In this document: in pieces, positions 6,277-12,767 of the stretch | How positions within the stretch are numbered: position 1 is the stretch's first letter | How the letters are laid out: each line of letters starts with the position of its first letter | Assembly: GCA_023229065.1 (NCBI GenBank) | Contig: JALNZZ010000042.1 | Span: 1-14,823, forward strand | Length of the DNA: 14,823 bases | Direction of reading: 5' to 3' | DNA from: Porticoccaceae bacterium | GTDB taxonomy: Bacteria > Pseudomonadota > Gammaproteobacteria > Pseudomonadales > Porticoccaceae | The notes under the pieces: generated by a model | Told to the model about the DNA's origin: nothing | Database searches by the model: none | What the model saw: the letters and a program-made list of their open reading frames with translations, nothing else | Program-made: the position numbers and the translations under genes

Positions 6277-7644
6277 ATGTCAACAAGGCAGAATCCGAGC
6301 GATTTCTGGAAAAATCTCTTTTCCCACACCCTGCCTCAGGCACATCTTTACGTTGCAGCCCTTGTCGCCGTAGGCCTCGTGGTCCTGCTGACGATGACCC
6401 CTACCCGCGAGGTCTCTGCCTATCGCGACCCCAACCTATTGGCCATCCAGATTCCTACGCCCCAAATTCTATACCTCGACATCAATCGGCAGATAGCCGA
6501 AGCGCGAGATCTGGAAGCCGGCAACATCCCTGTTCAGGACAACCTTACCTGGCGGGTAGAGAAAGTCCGGGCGGGCGACAACCTGTCCGCTATTTTCAAT
6601 CGCCTTTCACGCCCCCAGAGTGATGTCCATACTGTGGCCAATGCCACTGAACACAGCGACGCCTTTCGCCGTCTGCGGCCAGGCGAGACAATTGCTGTCG
6701 CCCTCGACAGCGACAACAAGCTCGCCGAAGTGGTCTATGAGCGCAACGCCTTGGAGTCCTTTCGCTACCTGCGCACCGACGACGGCTTTAGCGGTGAGCT
6801 GGTGACCCGCGAAACCGTCAAGTCTCATGCTTTTAGCCACGTCACCATTAGCCACTCTCTGTTTCTCGACGGCAATCGGGCCGGCCTCAGCCACAACCTG
6901 ATCATGCAACTGGCCTCCATGTTTGCCTGGGATATCGACTTTGCGCTCGATATTCGTGCCGGCGACACCTTTACCATCGTCTATGAAGAAGAGCTGCTGG
7001 ACGGCGAAAAAGTTCGCGAAGGCAATGTGCTCGCTGCCGAGTTCACCAACCAGGGGCGCCTCTACCAAGCGGTGCGCTACGAGAGCGCAGACGGCCAGGC
7101 TGACTACTACACCCCCCAGGGCCGCCCCATGCGACAAGCCTTCCTGCGCGCGCCCCTCGACTTCACCCGCGTCAGCTCCAACTTCAACCCTGCCCGCCTT
7201 CACCCTGTTCTCAAGACTGTGCGCCCCCACCGCGGCGTCGACTACGCGGCCCCCACCGGCACCCCAGTGTATGCAGCGGGCAGCGGCAAGATTGTCAGCT
7301 CTGGCTTTACCGCCGCCAACGGCAACTTCGTTGTCATCCAGCACGGTGATATGTACACCACCAAGTACCTGCATCTTCACAAACGCTCTGTGAAAGCGGG
7401 CCAAACCGTCAGACAAGGCGAGCTGATCGGCACCGTGGGCTCCACCGGCTATGCCACTGGACCACACCTCCATTACGAATTTCTGGTCAATGGCGTTCAC
7501 ACTAACCCGCGCACTGTGGCGCTACCCAGGGCCGAGCCGATTCCCAGCCAGCAAATGGTCGATTTCGTACGCCAAACTGCCCCCTTATTCACTCAGCTGG
7601 CCAGCTACCGCACCAACAATCAGCTCGCTTTTCTGGCCTATTAA
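6277..7644 (+). CDS. M23-family murein DD-endopeptidase (MepM/OapA-like)
   Basis: A 455-residue cell-envelope protein. Residues about 23-40 form a single membrane anchor (LYVAALVAVGLVVLLTM). Then come an OapA/LysM-like part at about 92-140 (WRVEKVRAGDNLSAIFNRL), a linker domain, and a C-terminal LytM/M23 zinc peptidase domain at about 310-410. The zinc ligands are visible: H318 and D322 (PHRGVDYAAPTGTPVYA) and H399 in GPHLHYEF, with H366 or H368 (YLHLHKR) in the active site. It probably cleaves peptide crosslinks of peptidoglycan in the periplasm during growth, but the exact bond specificity is inferred from the family. An in-frame TTG at 6238 would lengthen it by 13 residues; the ATG places the membrane anchor near the N-terminus. 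The stop overlaps the anmK start (TAATG), so wall cleavage and wall recycling are coupled. Confidence 0.93.
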   Translation: MSTRQNPSDFWKNLFSHTLPQAHLYVAALVAVGLVVLLTMTPTREVSAYRDPNLLAIQIPTPQILYLDINRQIAEARDLEAGNIPVQDNLTWRVEKVRAGDNLSAIFNRLSRPQSDVHTVANATEHSDAFRRLRPGETIAVALDSDNKLAEVVYERNALESFRYLRTDDGFSGELVTRETVKSHAFSHVTISHSLFLDGNRAGLSHNLIMQLASMFAWDIDFALDIRAGDTFTIVYEEELLDGEKVREGNVLAAEFTNQGRLYQAVRYESADGQADYYTPQGRPMRQAFLRAPLDFTRVSSNFNPARLHPVLKTVRPHRGVDYAAPTGTPVYAAGSGKIVSSGFTAANGNFVVIQHGDMYTTKYLHLHKRSVKAGQTVRQGELIGTVGSTGYATGPHLHYEFLVNGVHTNPRTVALPRAEPIPSQQMVDFVRQTAPLFTQLASYRTNNQLAFLAY

Positions 7645-8759
7645 TGCCTGCAGCGTCAGCTGAGTATTACATCGGCTTGATGTCCGGCACCAGCATCGAC
7701 GCCATTGACGCGGTGCTGGTAGCTTTCGAAGCGGATAGACCGCGTATCGTTGCCAGCCACTCCACGCCCGTCCCCACAGCACTGAGAAACGCCATCCTCG
7801 AGCTGTGCCTGCCGGGCAAGGATCACCTCGATCTCCTCGGTGACACCGACCGTGCAATTGGTGAACACTTTGCGGCCACCACCTTGACACTGCTCGACAA
7901 GGCCGGGCTCCCCCCCACCCACATCAACGCCATTGGCAGCCACGGCCAGACCGTGCGCCACCGCCCTTACGACAAACGCCCCTTTACCCTGCAAATAGGC
8001 GACCCCAACACGATCGCAGCGCTTACCGGCATCGTTACCGTGGCAGACTTTCGCCGCAAGGATATAGCCCTCGGCGGCCAGGGAGCCCCTCTTGTGCCTG
8101 CCTTTCATCGCGCCGCTTTCCACCACTCACACCACAACCGCCTGGTGATGAATATCGGCGGCATCGGCAATATCACCTGGCTGCCCACCAGCGGCCCCGT
8201 CATCGGCTTTGATACCGGCCCCGGCAACGGTCTGATGGACGCCTGGATCCAACGTCATTGCGCACAGCCCTACGATAACGAGGGAGCCTGGGCCACCTCG
8301 GGACACTGCCACAGCGAACTGTTGCAACGCCTTCTGCAGCACCCATTTTTAGCTCGGCGGGGGCCCAGAAGTACCGGTCGTGAAGAGTTCAATTTGCGCT
8401 GGCTGGATACGGTGCTGGCTGACTTTCACCCTCTGCCCCCTGAAGATGTACAAGCTACTCTGGCACACTTCACGGCGCGCACCCTGGCAGCAGCTACAGC
8501 CGATCTGCCCGGTAATCCAGAGGAAATTCTCGTCTGTGGCGGCGGTGCCCACAATACTCTGCTGATGACACTACTAGACAACCTGCTGGCACCGCGGCCA
8601 GTGGTCTCCACCGCTGCAAGCGGCATTGATCCCGGCTTGGTAGAAGGCGCTGCTTTTGCTTGGCTAGCCCGCCAAGCCCTGCTGCGCCAGCCCGGCTCTT
8701 TGGCTTCGGTCACTGGCGCCAGCCGCGATGCGGTACTCGGTGCCATTTATTTCCCCTGA
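7644..8759 (+). CDS. anmK: Anhydro-N-acetylmuramic acid kinase
   Basis: A 371-residue cytoplasmic sugar kinase of the ASKHA fold that opens and phosphorylates 1,6-anhydro-MurNAc to MurNAc-6-phosphate in cell-wall recycling. The ATP loop GLMSGTSIDAIDAVL is at 11-25. SHGQTVRH (99-106), the ADFRRKDIALGGQGAPL block (134-150), MNIGGIGNITW (169-179) and GFDTGPGNGLMDAW (188-201, catalytic aspartate D190) are conserved, as is CGGGAHN (298-304). Length fits the family (about 365-370). It starts inside the stop codon of the M23 peptidase gene (TAATG) with little ribosome site of its own, so it is translationally coupled to it. GTSIDAID replaces the commoner GTSLDGID, a mild change. Confidence 0.97.
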   Translation: MPAASAEYYIGLMSGTSIDAIDAVLVAFEADRPRIVASHSTPVPTALRNAILELCLPGKDHLDLLGDTDRAIGEHFAATTLTLLDKAGLPPTHINAIGSHGQTVRHRPYDKRPFTLQIGDPNTIAALTGIVTVADFRRKDIALGGQGAPLVPAFHRAAFHHSHHNRLVMNIGGIGNITWLPTSGPVIGFDTGPGNGLMDAWIQRHCAQPYDNEGAWATSGHCHSELLQRLLQHPFLARRGPRSTGREEFNLRWLDTVLADFHPLPPEDVQATLAHFTARTLAAATADLPGNPEEILVCGGGAHNTLLMTLLDNLLAPRPVVSTAASGIDPGLVEGAAFAWLARQALLRQPGSLASVTGASRDAVLGAIYFP

Positions 8760-8779
8760 CAAGCCCTACCAGGAGCCCC

Positions 8780-9577
8780 ATGGACAAGCCACCGCTCATC
8801 AAAGAACTCGACCTCAACGTCAAGATAGACAGCGCAGATGTCTATCAGAAGCAGCTCAAGGACTTGCAGGACAGATTCACCAAGCAGCAAAACGCCACTT
8901 TTCACAACAGCGAGCGCGTGGTCATCCTTCTGGAAGGCTGGGACGCTGCGGGCAAGGGTGGTGCCATCCGCCGGATGGTGGAAAAACTGGACCCTCGCTC
9001 CTTTCGTGTCCACCCCATCGGCAAGCCCAACGATCTCGAGGCTCGCCAACACTACCTGCAACGCTTCTGGGAGCGACTTCCACCCCGAGGCCACATTGCC
9101 ATCTTTGACCGCAGCTGGTACGGCAGAGTACTGGTGGAGAGGGTGGAAGCCTTCGCGAAAAAAGACGAGTGGCGAAGGGCTTACGCGGAGATCAACGACT
9201 TCGAAAAGCAGCTCAGCGACGACGGCGTAGTGATCATCAAGCTCTTGCTGCATATCAGCCAGGAAGAACAGCTAGAGCGCTTCGCAGAGCGCCTCGACAA
9301 CCCTTACAAACACTGGAAGCTCACCGACGAGGATCTGCGCAATCGAGAAAAAGCCTCCGAGTATCTCGCTGCTTATCAGGATATGCTAGACAGCACTCAT
9401 ACCGAGTGGGCACCCTGGACGCTGGTTGCCGGCGAATATAAGTGGCACGCCCGTCTGGCCGTCCTGGAAACAGTGGTTTCTACGCTCGAAAAGCGTATCA
9501 AGGGAGAGATCCCTCATTTCAGCGCCAAAGAAATCCGCGCCGTAAGGAAAAAGCTGGGGCTCAATGATAAGGGATAG
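8780..9577 (+). CDS. PPK2-family polyphosphate kinase, single domain
   Basis: A 265-residue cytoplasmic P-loop kinase that moves phosphate between polyphosphate and nucleotides. The Walker A motif GWDAAGKGG (53-61), with the family-typical aspartate D55, and the Walker B region IFDRSWYGR (108-116) are present. A lid region with basic residues lies at about 178-192 (HWKLTDEDLRNREK). The single domain sets it apart from the two-domain polyphosphate:AMP phosphotransferases of about 475-500 residues, though its sequence feels closest to that group. Whether it phosphorylates AMP, ADP or another nucleotide cannot be fixed by eye. Older databases often call such proteins UDP-galactose-lipid carrier transferase, which is misleading. 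The ATG has AGGAG four bases upstream, and the gene starts 20 bases after anmK, so it is the third gene of the wall-recycling operon. It ends 14 bases from convergent erpA. Confidence 0.93.
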   Translation: MDKPPLIKELDLNVKIDSADVYQKQLKDLQDRFTKQQNATFHNSERVVILLEGWDAAGKGGAIRRMVEKLDPRSFRVHPIGKPNDLEARQHYLQRFWERLPPRGHIAIFDRSWYGRVLVERVEAFAKKDEWRRAYAEINDFEKQLSDDGVVIIKLLLHISQEEQLERFAERLDNPYKHWKLTDEDLRNREKASEYLAAYQDMLDSTHTEWAPWTLVAGEYKWHARLAVLETVVSTLEKRIKGEIPHFSAKEIRAVRKKLGLNDKG

Positions 9578-9591
9578 AGATATTCTGACAG

Positions 9592-9945
9592 CTAAATAGA
9601 GAACGACGCCCCACAGCCACAAGTGGTTTTGGCCTGGGGATTGGTCACGGTAAAGCGCGCTCCTTGCAGCCCCTCGTCGTAATCCACTTGGGAACCCGTC
9701 AGGTACTGGATACTGAGAGCGTCCACCAGCACACTGATACCGTCCTTCTCAATCACGGTATCATCTTCCGCTGTCACTTCATCAAAAGTAAAGCCGTACT
9801 GGAAGCCGGAACAGCCACCACCAGTGACAAACACCCGCAGCTTGAGATCGGGGTTGCCTTCTTCTTCCACCAGGCTGCGCACCTTGGCGACAGCGGCAGC
9901 GGTCACTTGCAGAGGTGTGGGGGTAAAGGTTTCGATCACGGACAC
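9592..9945 (-). CDS. erpA: Iron-sulfur cluster insertion protein ErpA
   Basis: A 117-residue A-type Fe-S carrier that delivers clusters to apo-proteins, including isoprenoid-synthesis and respiratory enzymes. The three cluster-binding cysteines are all present: C45 in VTGGGCSGFQYGF, and C109 and C111 in the C-terminal TTCGCGASFSI. QVDYDEGLQGARF precedes them. I start at the GTG (9945-9943), giving MSVIETFTPTP, which matches the usual ErpA N-terminus and length (about 114-117) and has GGAG five bases upstream. A TTG nine codons further up is open but not needed. It lies on the minus strand, 162 bases after the DUF6776-like gene, with its own candidate promoter, and is convergent with ppk2. Confidence 0.95.
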   Translation of the reverse strand: MSVIETFTPTPLQVTAAAVAKVRSLVEEEGNPDLKLRVFVTGGGCSGFQYGFTFDEVTAEDDTVIEKDGISVLVDALSIQYLTGSQVDYDEGLQGARFTVTNPQAKTTCGCGASFSI

Positions 9946-9950
9946 AGGCG

Positions 9951-9954
9951 CTCC
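9951..9954 (-). promoter_or_regulatory. Ribosome binding site that fixes the erpA GTG start
   Basis: GGAG on the minus strand, five bases before the GTG at 9945-9943. It supports the 117-residue ErpA over a longer TTG-initiated form. Confidence 0.6.
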
Positions 9955-9966
9955 ATTGAGACTAAT

Positions 9967-9982
9967 AACCAACTGGTTTGGT
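9967..9982. promoter_or_regulatory. Small palindrome at the probable erpA transcription start
   Basis: Two overlapping inverted repeats: AACCA and TGGTT with a 2-bp centre (9967-9978), and ACCAA and TTGGT with a 5-bp centre (9968-9982). They lie just downstream of the candidate -10, so a bound protein would block transcription. They do not fit the IscR type 2 site pattern that I tested by eye. The role is inferred. Confidence 0.3.
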
Positions 9983-9987
9983 CAAGA

Positions 9988-9996
9988 ATACTAGCA
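9988..9996 (-). promoter_or_regulatory. Candidate extended -10 promoter of erpA
   Basis: On the minus strand TGC followed by TAGTAT (9996-9988): an extended -10 with four of six matches, 43 bases before the erpA GTG. There is no convincing -35. It would allow erpA to be transcribed apart from argC. Confidence 0.3.
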
Positions 9997-10107
9997 CGAA
10001 AGCAATTCCAAGTGGAGAGTCGATGCTCGATACCAGCCTGCCGGGGCTCAGCAGCGGCTGAACGAGTACGCGACAGTGTTTCCGGATCTCTCCGCCACCA
10101 GTCCAGA

Positions 10108-10812
10108 CTATGGCGAGAGCTCCCAGGGAAAGTCGACGATCCGCAACGTGCCCGGATCGTTCTTTTCCATCACGGTCAGCACCACCTTGGCCGGCACAAA
10201 GTCAGCCGGCAACACGAAAGTGCCGCGCAACACCTTGAAGTATTTGAAGCGGATGGACAAAGCATCCTCCTGCAGCGACAGATCAGCTTCGTTGAAGGGC
10301 ACCGATACTGGCTCACCATCTCGCAGCCCGTCAATGGCCAGCGATACGGACACATCCACGGACTCGTTGGGGTCGGCGCGACGGCGCACCACGATGCGAT
10401 AGTGGAAGCTATCGGCCTCTGGCGCCTGACGCAGAGTCAGGCTGTCCACCTGTAATCCTGGGGAACCGTCTTGGTCATCCATCAGGCTGCGGTAGAGCCC
10501 CAGATCCTCCTCACGCCTGGCCAACTGAGCCTGGAGGTCAGCAACCAGCTGGCGCATGGTCTCCAGGGAGGCGCTGTCCACCTGCACGGCCACCTCGCGG
10601 TTAACCAGCTCCTGGCGCAACCTGTCCAGCTCCTCGCGTGTCGCTAGCAATTCTTCCCGCTCAGCGCGGTAGGTAGCCACATTGGCACTGAAGTGGTGGC
10701 TTCCAGCCAAATAGGCGAGCACCAGCAAGACCACCATTAGCCCCAGCAGCAGGACCAACCTCAGTCGCCGGGAACCGGAGATCAGAGCACGTACCCGCTG
10801 CAGGTAAGTCAC
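10108..10812 (-). CDS. Membrane-anchored coiled-coil protein, DUF6776 (PA0663)-like
   Basis: A 234-residue protein of unknown function. A short basic cytoplasmic start (RVRALISGSRRLR) is followed by one membrane segment at about 17-36 (RLVLLLGLMVVLLVLAYLAG). A heptad-like coiled coil spans about 46-105, rich in E, L, R and Q (YRAEREELLATREELDRLRQ and ARREEDLGLYRSL). The C-terminal domain at about 118-234 looks like a small beta-rich fold, probably periplasmic. The start is GTG (10812-10810), two bases after the argC stop with no separate ribosome site, so it is coupled to argC translation. From memory, similar proteins sit between argC and erpA in Pseudomonas (PA0663). The family assignment is an inference from position and topology; no function is known. 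Confidence 0.82.
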   Translation of the reverse strand: MTYLQRVRALISGSRRLRLVLLLGLMVVLLVLAYLAGSHHFSANVATYRAEREELLATREELDRLRQELVNREVAVQVDSASLETMRQLVADLQAQLARREEDLGLYRSLMDDQDGSPGLQVDSLTLRQAPEADSFHYRIVVRRRADPNESVDVSVSLAIDGLRDGEPVSVPFNEADLSLQEDALSIRFKYFKVLRGTFVLPADFVPAKVVLTVMEKNDPGTLRIVDFPWELSP

Positions 10813-10814
10813 AA

Positions 10815-11846
10815 TCAGGGCAATAGCGCTGGGCTGTCCAGCCCCAGGGTTTCAGGCAGATCAAAAAGAATGTTCATGCTCTGGACCCCCTGACCGGAAG
10901 CACCCTTCACCAGGTTGTCCTCGGCCACCAGGATCACCACCTTGTCGCGCCCCTGGGGCCGAAACACACTGATGCGGCACATGTTCGACCCCCGCACTGA
11001 ACGCACCTGAGGCAGAGAGCCCGCTGGCATGACATCCACAAATGGCTCATTTGCAAAGCGCTCTTCGTAAAGCGCCTGCAAGTCCACACTACTGTCGAGT
11101 AGCGTGGCATAAAGCGTGCTGTGAATACCCCGATTGATAGGCAACAGATGAGGTACAAAGGTGACCTTCACATCGCGCCCAGCGATATCCGCCAGCCCCT
11201 GCTCGATCTCCGGCAGATGGCGGTGCCCGCCGACACCGTAGGCCTTGAAGTTGTCACTGACTTCCGTAAACAAATTGTCTACCTTGGCTTGACGGCCGGC
11301 ACCTGTAGCACCACTGGCAGCATTGGCGATCAGGTCATGGGGATCGACAAGCCCTTTCTCCAGTAGCGGCAGAAAGCCCAGCTGCACACTGGTGGGGTAG
11401 CAGCCAGGGCAGGCAATCAGGCGTGCGCCACGAATGGCTTCCCGATTGACCTCCGGCAGGCCATAGACTGCGTCTGCTACCAGCTCCGGGGAGCCATGGG
11501 GCTGGCCGTACCATTTCTCCCAGATTGCAATATCGCGGATACGGAAATCCGCCGACAGATCAATGACCCGCACTCCCCGTGCCAGCAAATCCGGGACCTG
11601 GCTCTGGGCCACCCCATGGGGGGTGGCAAAAAACACCACGTCACAGGTCGCCAGACTGTCCACGTCTGGCTCACTGAACGCCAGATCGAGATGGCCACGC
11701 AGGTTGGGGAACAAGTCGGCCACCGGTTTGCCCGCCTCGCTGCGCGAAGTGATCACCTTCAGCGCCACCTGCGGGTGGCCCAATAACAGCCGCAGCAACT
11801 CGACTCCTGTGTAACCAGTCGCCCCCACAATACCCACGTTGATCAC
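10815..11846 (-). CDS. argC: N-acetyl-gamma-glutamyl-phosphate reductase (type 1)
   Basis: A 343-residue enzyme of arginine synthesis that reduces N-acetyl-glutamyl-5-phosphate to the semialdehyde with NADPH. The nucleotide-binding turn GIVGATGYTG is at 5-14. The catalytic cysteine is C149 in ACPGCYPTS, and the conserved GGHRHLPEIEQ block (206-216) carries the active-site histidine. SGATGAGR (178-185) and VPHLLPINRGIHST are also typical. Length fits the long type 1 class. Translation starts at GTG (11846-11844) behind a strong GAGGAG. It leads a minus-strand operon with the DUF6776-like gene and is divergent from hemJ across a repeat-rich spacer. Confidence 0.97.
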   Translation of the reverse strand: MINVGIVGATGYTGVELLRLLLGHPQVALKVITSRSEAGKPVADLFPNLRGHLDLAFSEPDVDSLATCDVVFFATPHGVAQSQVPDLLARGVRVIDLSADFRIRDIAIWEKWYGQPHGSPELVADAVYGLPEVNREAIRGARLIACPGCYPTSVQLGFLPLLEKGLVDPHDLIANAASGATGAGRQAKVDNLFTEVSDNFKAYGVGGHRHLPEIEQGLADIAGRDVKVTFVPHLLPINRGIHSTLYATLLDSSVDLQALYEERFANEPFVDVMPAGSLPQVRSVRGSNMCRISVFRPQGRDKVVILVAEDNLVKGASGQGVQSMNILFDLPETLGLDSPALLP

Positions 11847-11884
11847 GGTCTTCTCCTCACTCCAGGAATGCTTACAACATCTCC

Positions 11885-11910
11885 ATGATAACCTATGGTC
11901 GGCTGAGCCG
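11885..11910 (-). promoter_or_regulatory. Candidate argC -10 with an adjacent palindrome
   Basis: On the minus strand TATCAT (11890-11885) matches the -10 consensus at five of six positions, 38 bases before the argC GTG. An 11-bp palindrome CGGCTGAGCCG (11900-11910) falls in its spacer region and could be an operator. There is no good -35. It does not resemble an ArgR box, which is AT-rich. Confidence 0.3.
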
Positions 11911-12009
11911 CCTGATAAACAATTCGTTTCATCACCTCGGACTACCCGGCCCCACCTACACTAGTTACACCGGCCAATGATCACCTGCTGCACGGCCCCA
12001 CGACCACAA

Positions 12010-12164
12010 GGCTCTATCACCCCCCGCCTTTTAGCACTATCAACCCGATTTTTGGCCCTGTCATCCCGCCCCCTTGGCTCTATCATCCCGGCCCTTTGGC
12101 TCTGTCATTTCTCCCCGGCGGCCCTGCTCATCGCCCCCTTTTAGCTCTGTCATCCCGACCAGCC
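12010..12164. repeat. Degenerate tandem array, seven units, ~22-bp period
   Basis: Seven contiguous units start at 12010, 12033, 12054, 12076, 12098, 12120 and 12143, giving steps of 23, 21, 22, 22, 22 and 23 bp. The core is GGCTCTRTCATCCCG, followed by a C-rich then T-rich tail (CCCCTTT). Units at 12054 and 12076 are closest to consensus; units 12033 and 12120 are the most diverged. The last unit runs into a REP-like hairpin that begins with the same TGTCATCCCG. There are no unique spacers, so it is not CRISPR. The unit length, about two helical turns, would place each core on the same DNA face. Function unknown; directly visible in sequence. Confidence 0.8.
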
Positions 12165-12208
12165 GGAGGGATCTTGGCCCTCGAGACACCAGGTATCTCC
12201 CGCCGGTC
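12152..12208. repeat. REP/REPIN-like imperfect inverted repeat
   Basis: The arm GACCAGCCGGAGGGAT (12157-12172) is imperfectly complementary to ATCTCCCGCCGGTC (12195-12208) across a 22-base loop. The left arm can also fold alone: ATCCC (12152-12156) with GGGAT (12168-12172). The TGTCATCCCG...GGAGGGATCT pattern resembles extragenic repeats dispersed in many bacterial genomes, as I recall them, but copy number cannot be tested in one window. Confidence 0.5.
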
Positions 12209-12221
12209 ACAATGGCAGCGC

Positions 12222-12250
12222 TTCGATTTCCTCCCGCTTTGGTTTAGGAT
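12222..12250 (+). promoter_or_regulatory. Weak candidate hemJ promoter
   Basis: TTCGAT (12222-12227), a 17-bp spacer and TAGGAT (12245-12250, four of six matches) lie 31 bases before the hemJ ATG, right after the repeat region. The -35 is poor, so this is tentative. Confidence 0.22.
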
Positions 12251-12281
12251 GCTCCCTCCTGCAAACCATGAGGTGTCGAGC

Positions 12282-12707
12282 ATGTATGTCTGGCTTGAAG
12301 CGTTCCATATTATCAGTGTGATCTGTTGGTTTGCCGCTCTGTTCTATCTGCCCCGCCTGTTCGTCTACCACGCCATGGCCGAGGACGAGATCGGCAAAGA
12401 GCGCTTTAAGGTCATGGAACGCAAGCTGTACCGGGGCATTGCCACGCCTGCAATGATTGCTACCATCATTCTCGGCGGCGCCATGGCGGCGCGCTCATGG
12501 GACTATTTTTCCAGCGCAGGCTGGTTTCATGCCAAGATCACCTTGGTGGTGCTGCTGATCATCTACCATCACCTGTGCCTGTACTTCATGAAACAGTTCC
12601 GTGCCGACACCAACACTCGCAGCCATGTGTTTTACCGCTGGTTCAACGAGATACCGGTGATCATGCTGGTGGGTATCGTGATCCTGGTGGTAGTAAAACC
12701 CTTCTGA
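12282..12707 (+). CDS. hemJ: Protoporphyrinogen IX oxidase HemJ
   Basis: A 141-residue integral membrane protein that oxidises protoporphyrinogen IX to protoporphyrin IX, the penultimate step of haem synthesis, in the inner membrane. About four membrane segments are visible, around 8-28, 54-70, 82-104 and 122-140. Family-typical histidine- and lysine-containing blocks are present: AFHIISVICWFAALFYLPRL at the N-terminus, WFHAKITLV at 81-89 and IIYHHL at 93-98. The length is usual for HemJ (about 140-145). The ATG has GAGGTG six bases upstream; an open frame continues 62 codons upstream through the repeat array but is not credible as protein. It lies 60 bases before hemL, another haem-pathway gene, on the same strand, so co-transcription is likely. 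Confidence 0.93.
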   Translation: MYVWLEAFHIISVICWFAALFYLPRLFVYHAMAEDEIGKERFKVMERKLYRGIATPAMIATIILGGAMAARSWDYFSSAGWFHAKITLVVLLIIYHHLCLYFMKQFRADTNTRSHVFYRWFNEIPVIMLVGIVILVVVKPF

Positions 12708-12767
12708 CAGGGCTGTTAGCGGCCTTTAATCAGCCAGATCCAGTCATATCAATCTTATGGAAGCCCC

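Larger units (their letters stand above)
11847..12281. other. Repeat-rich intergenic region between divergent argC and hemJ
   Basis: 435 bases without a supported gene. From left to right: the argC leader and candidate promoter (11847-11910), a C-rich stretch with three spaced CGGCC starts at 11947, 11971 and 11993, a 22-bp-period tandem array (12010-12164), a REP-like inverted repeat (12152-12208), and a short hemJ promoter/leader (about 12220-12281). The plus strand of the array is strongly pyrimidine-rich. A reading frame open through this stretch in phase with hemJ is C-rich low-complexity peptide and not a real HemJ extension. Confidence 0.7.

Noticed and set aside
5952..6623. 223-codon plus-strand open frame across the tyrS-M23 spacer
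   Set aside because: It overlaps the M23 gene in another frame, contains the promoter region and has low-complexity arginine/serine-rich sequence without a recognisable domain.
6607..7500. 297-codon open frame on the minus strand inside the M23 peptidase gene
   Set aside because: Antisense shadow of a gene with visible zinc-peptidase motifs; such frames are common in GC-rich coding DNA.
12010..12164. Tandem array as a CRISPR array
   Set aside because: Units are contiguous and degenerate, with no distinct spacers of 25-40 bases, and no cas gene is present.
12096..12281. 62-residue N-terminal extension of HemJ through the repeat array
   Set aside because: HemJ proteins start close to the AFHIISVICWF motif, a good ribosome site precedes the ATG at 12282, and the extension is translation of tandem repeats.
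12711..12735. Hairpin between hemJ and hemL as an intrinsic terminator
   Set aside because: The stem is only five pairs plus three after a bulge and no T tract follows.
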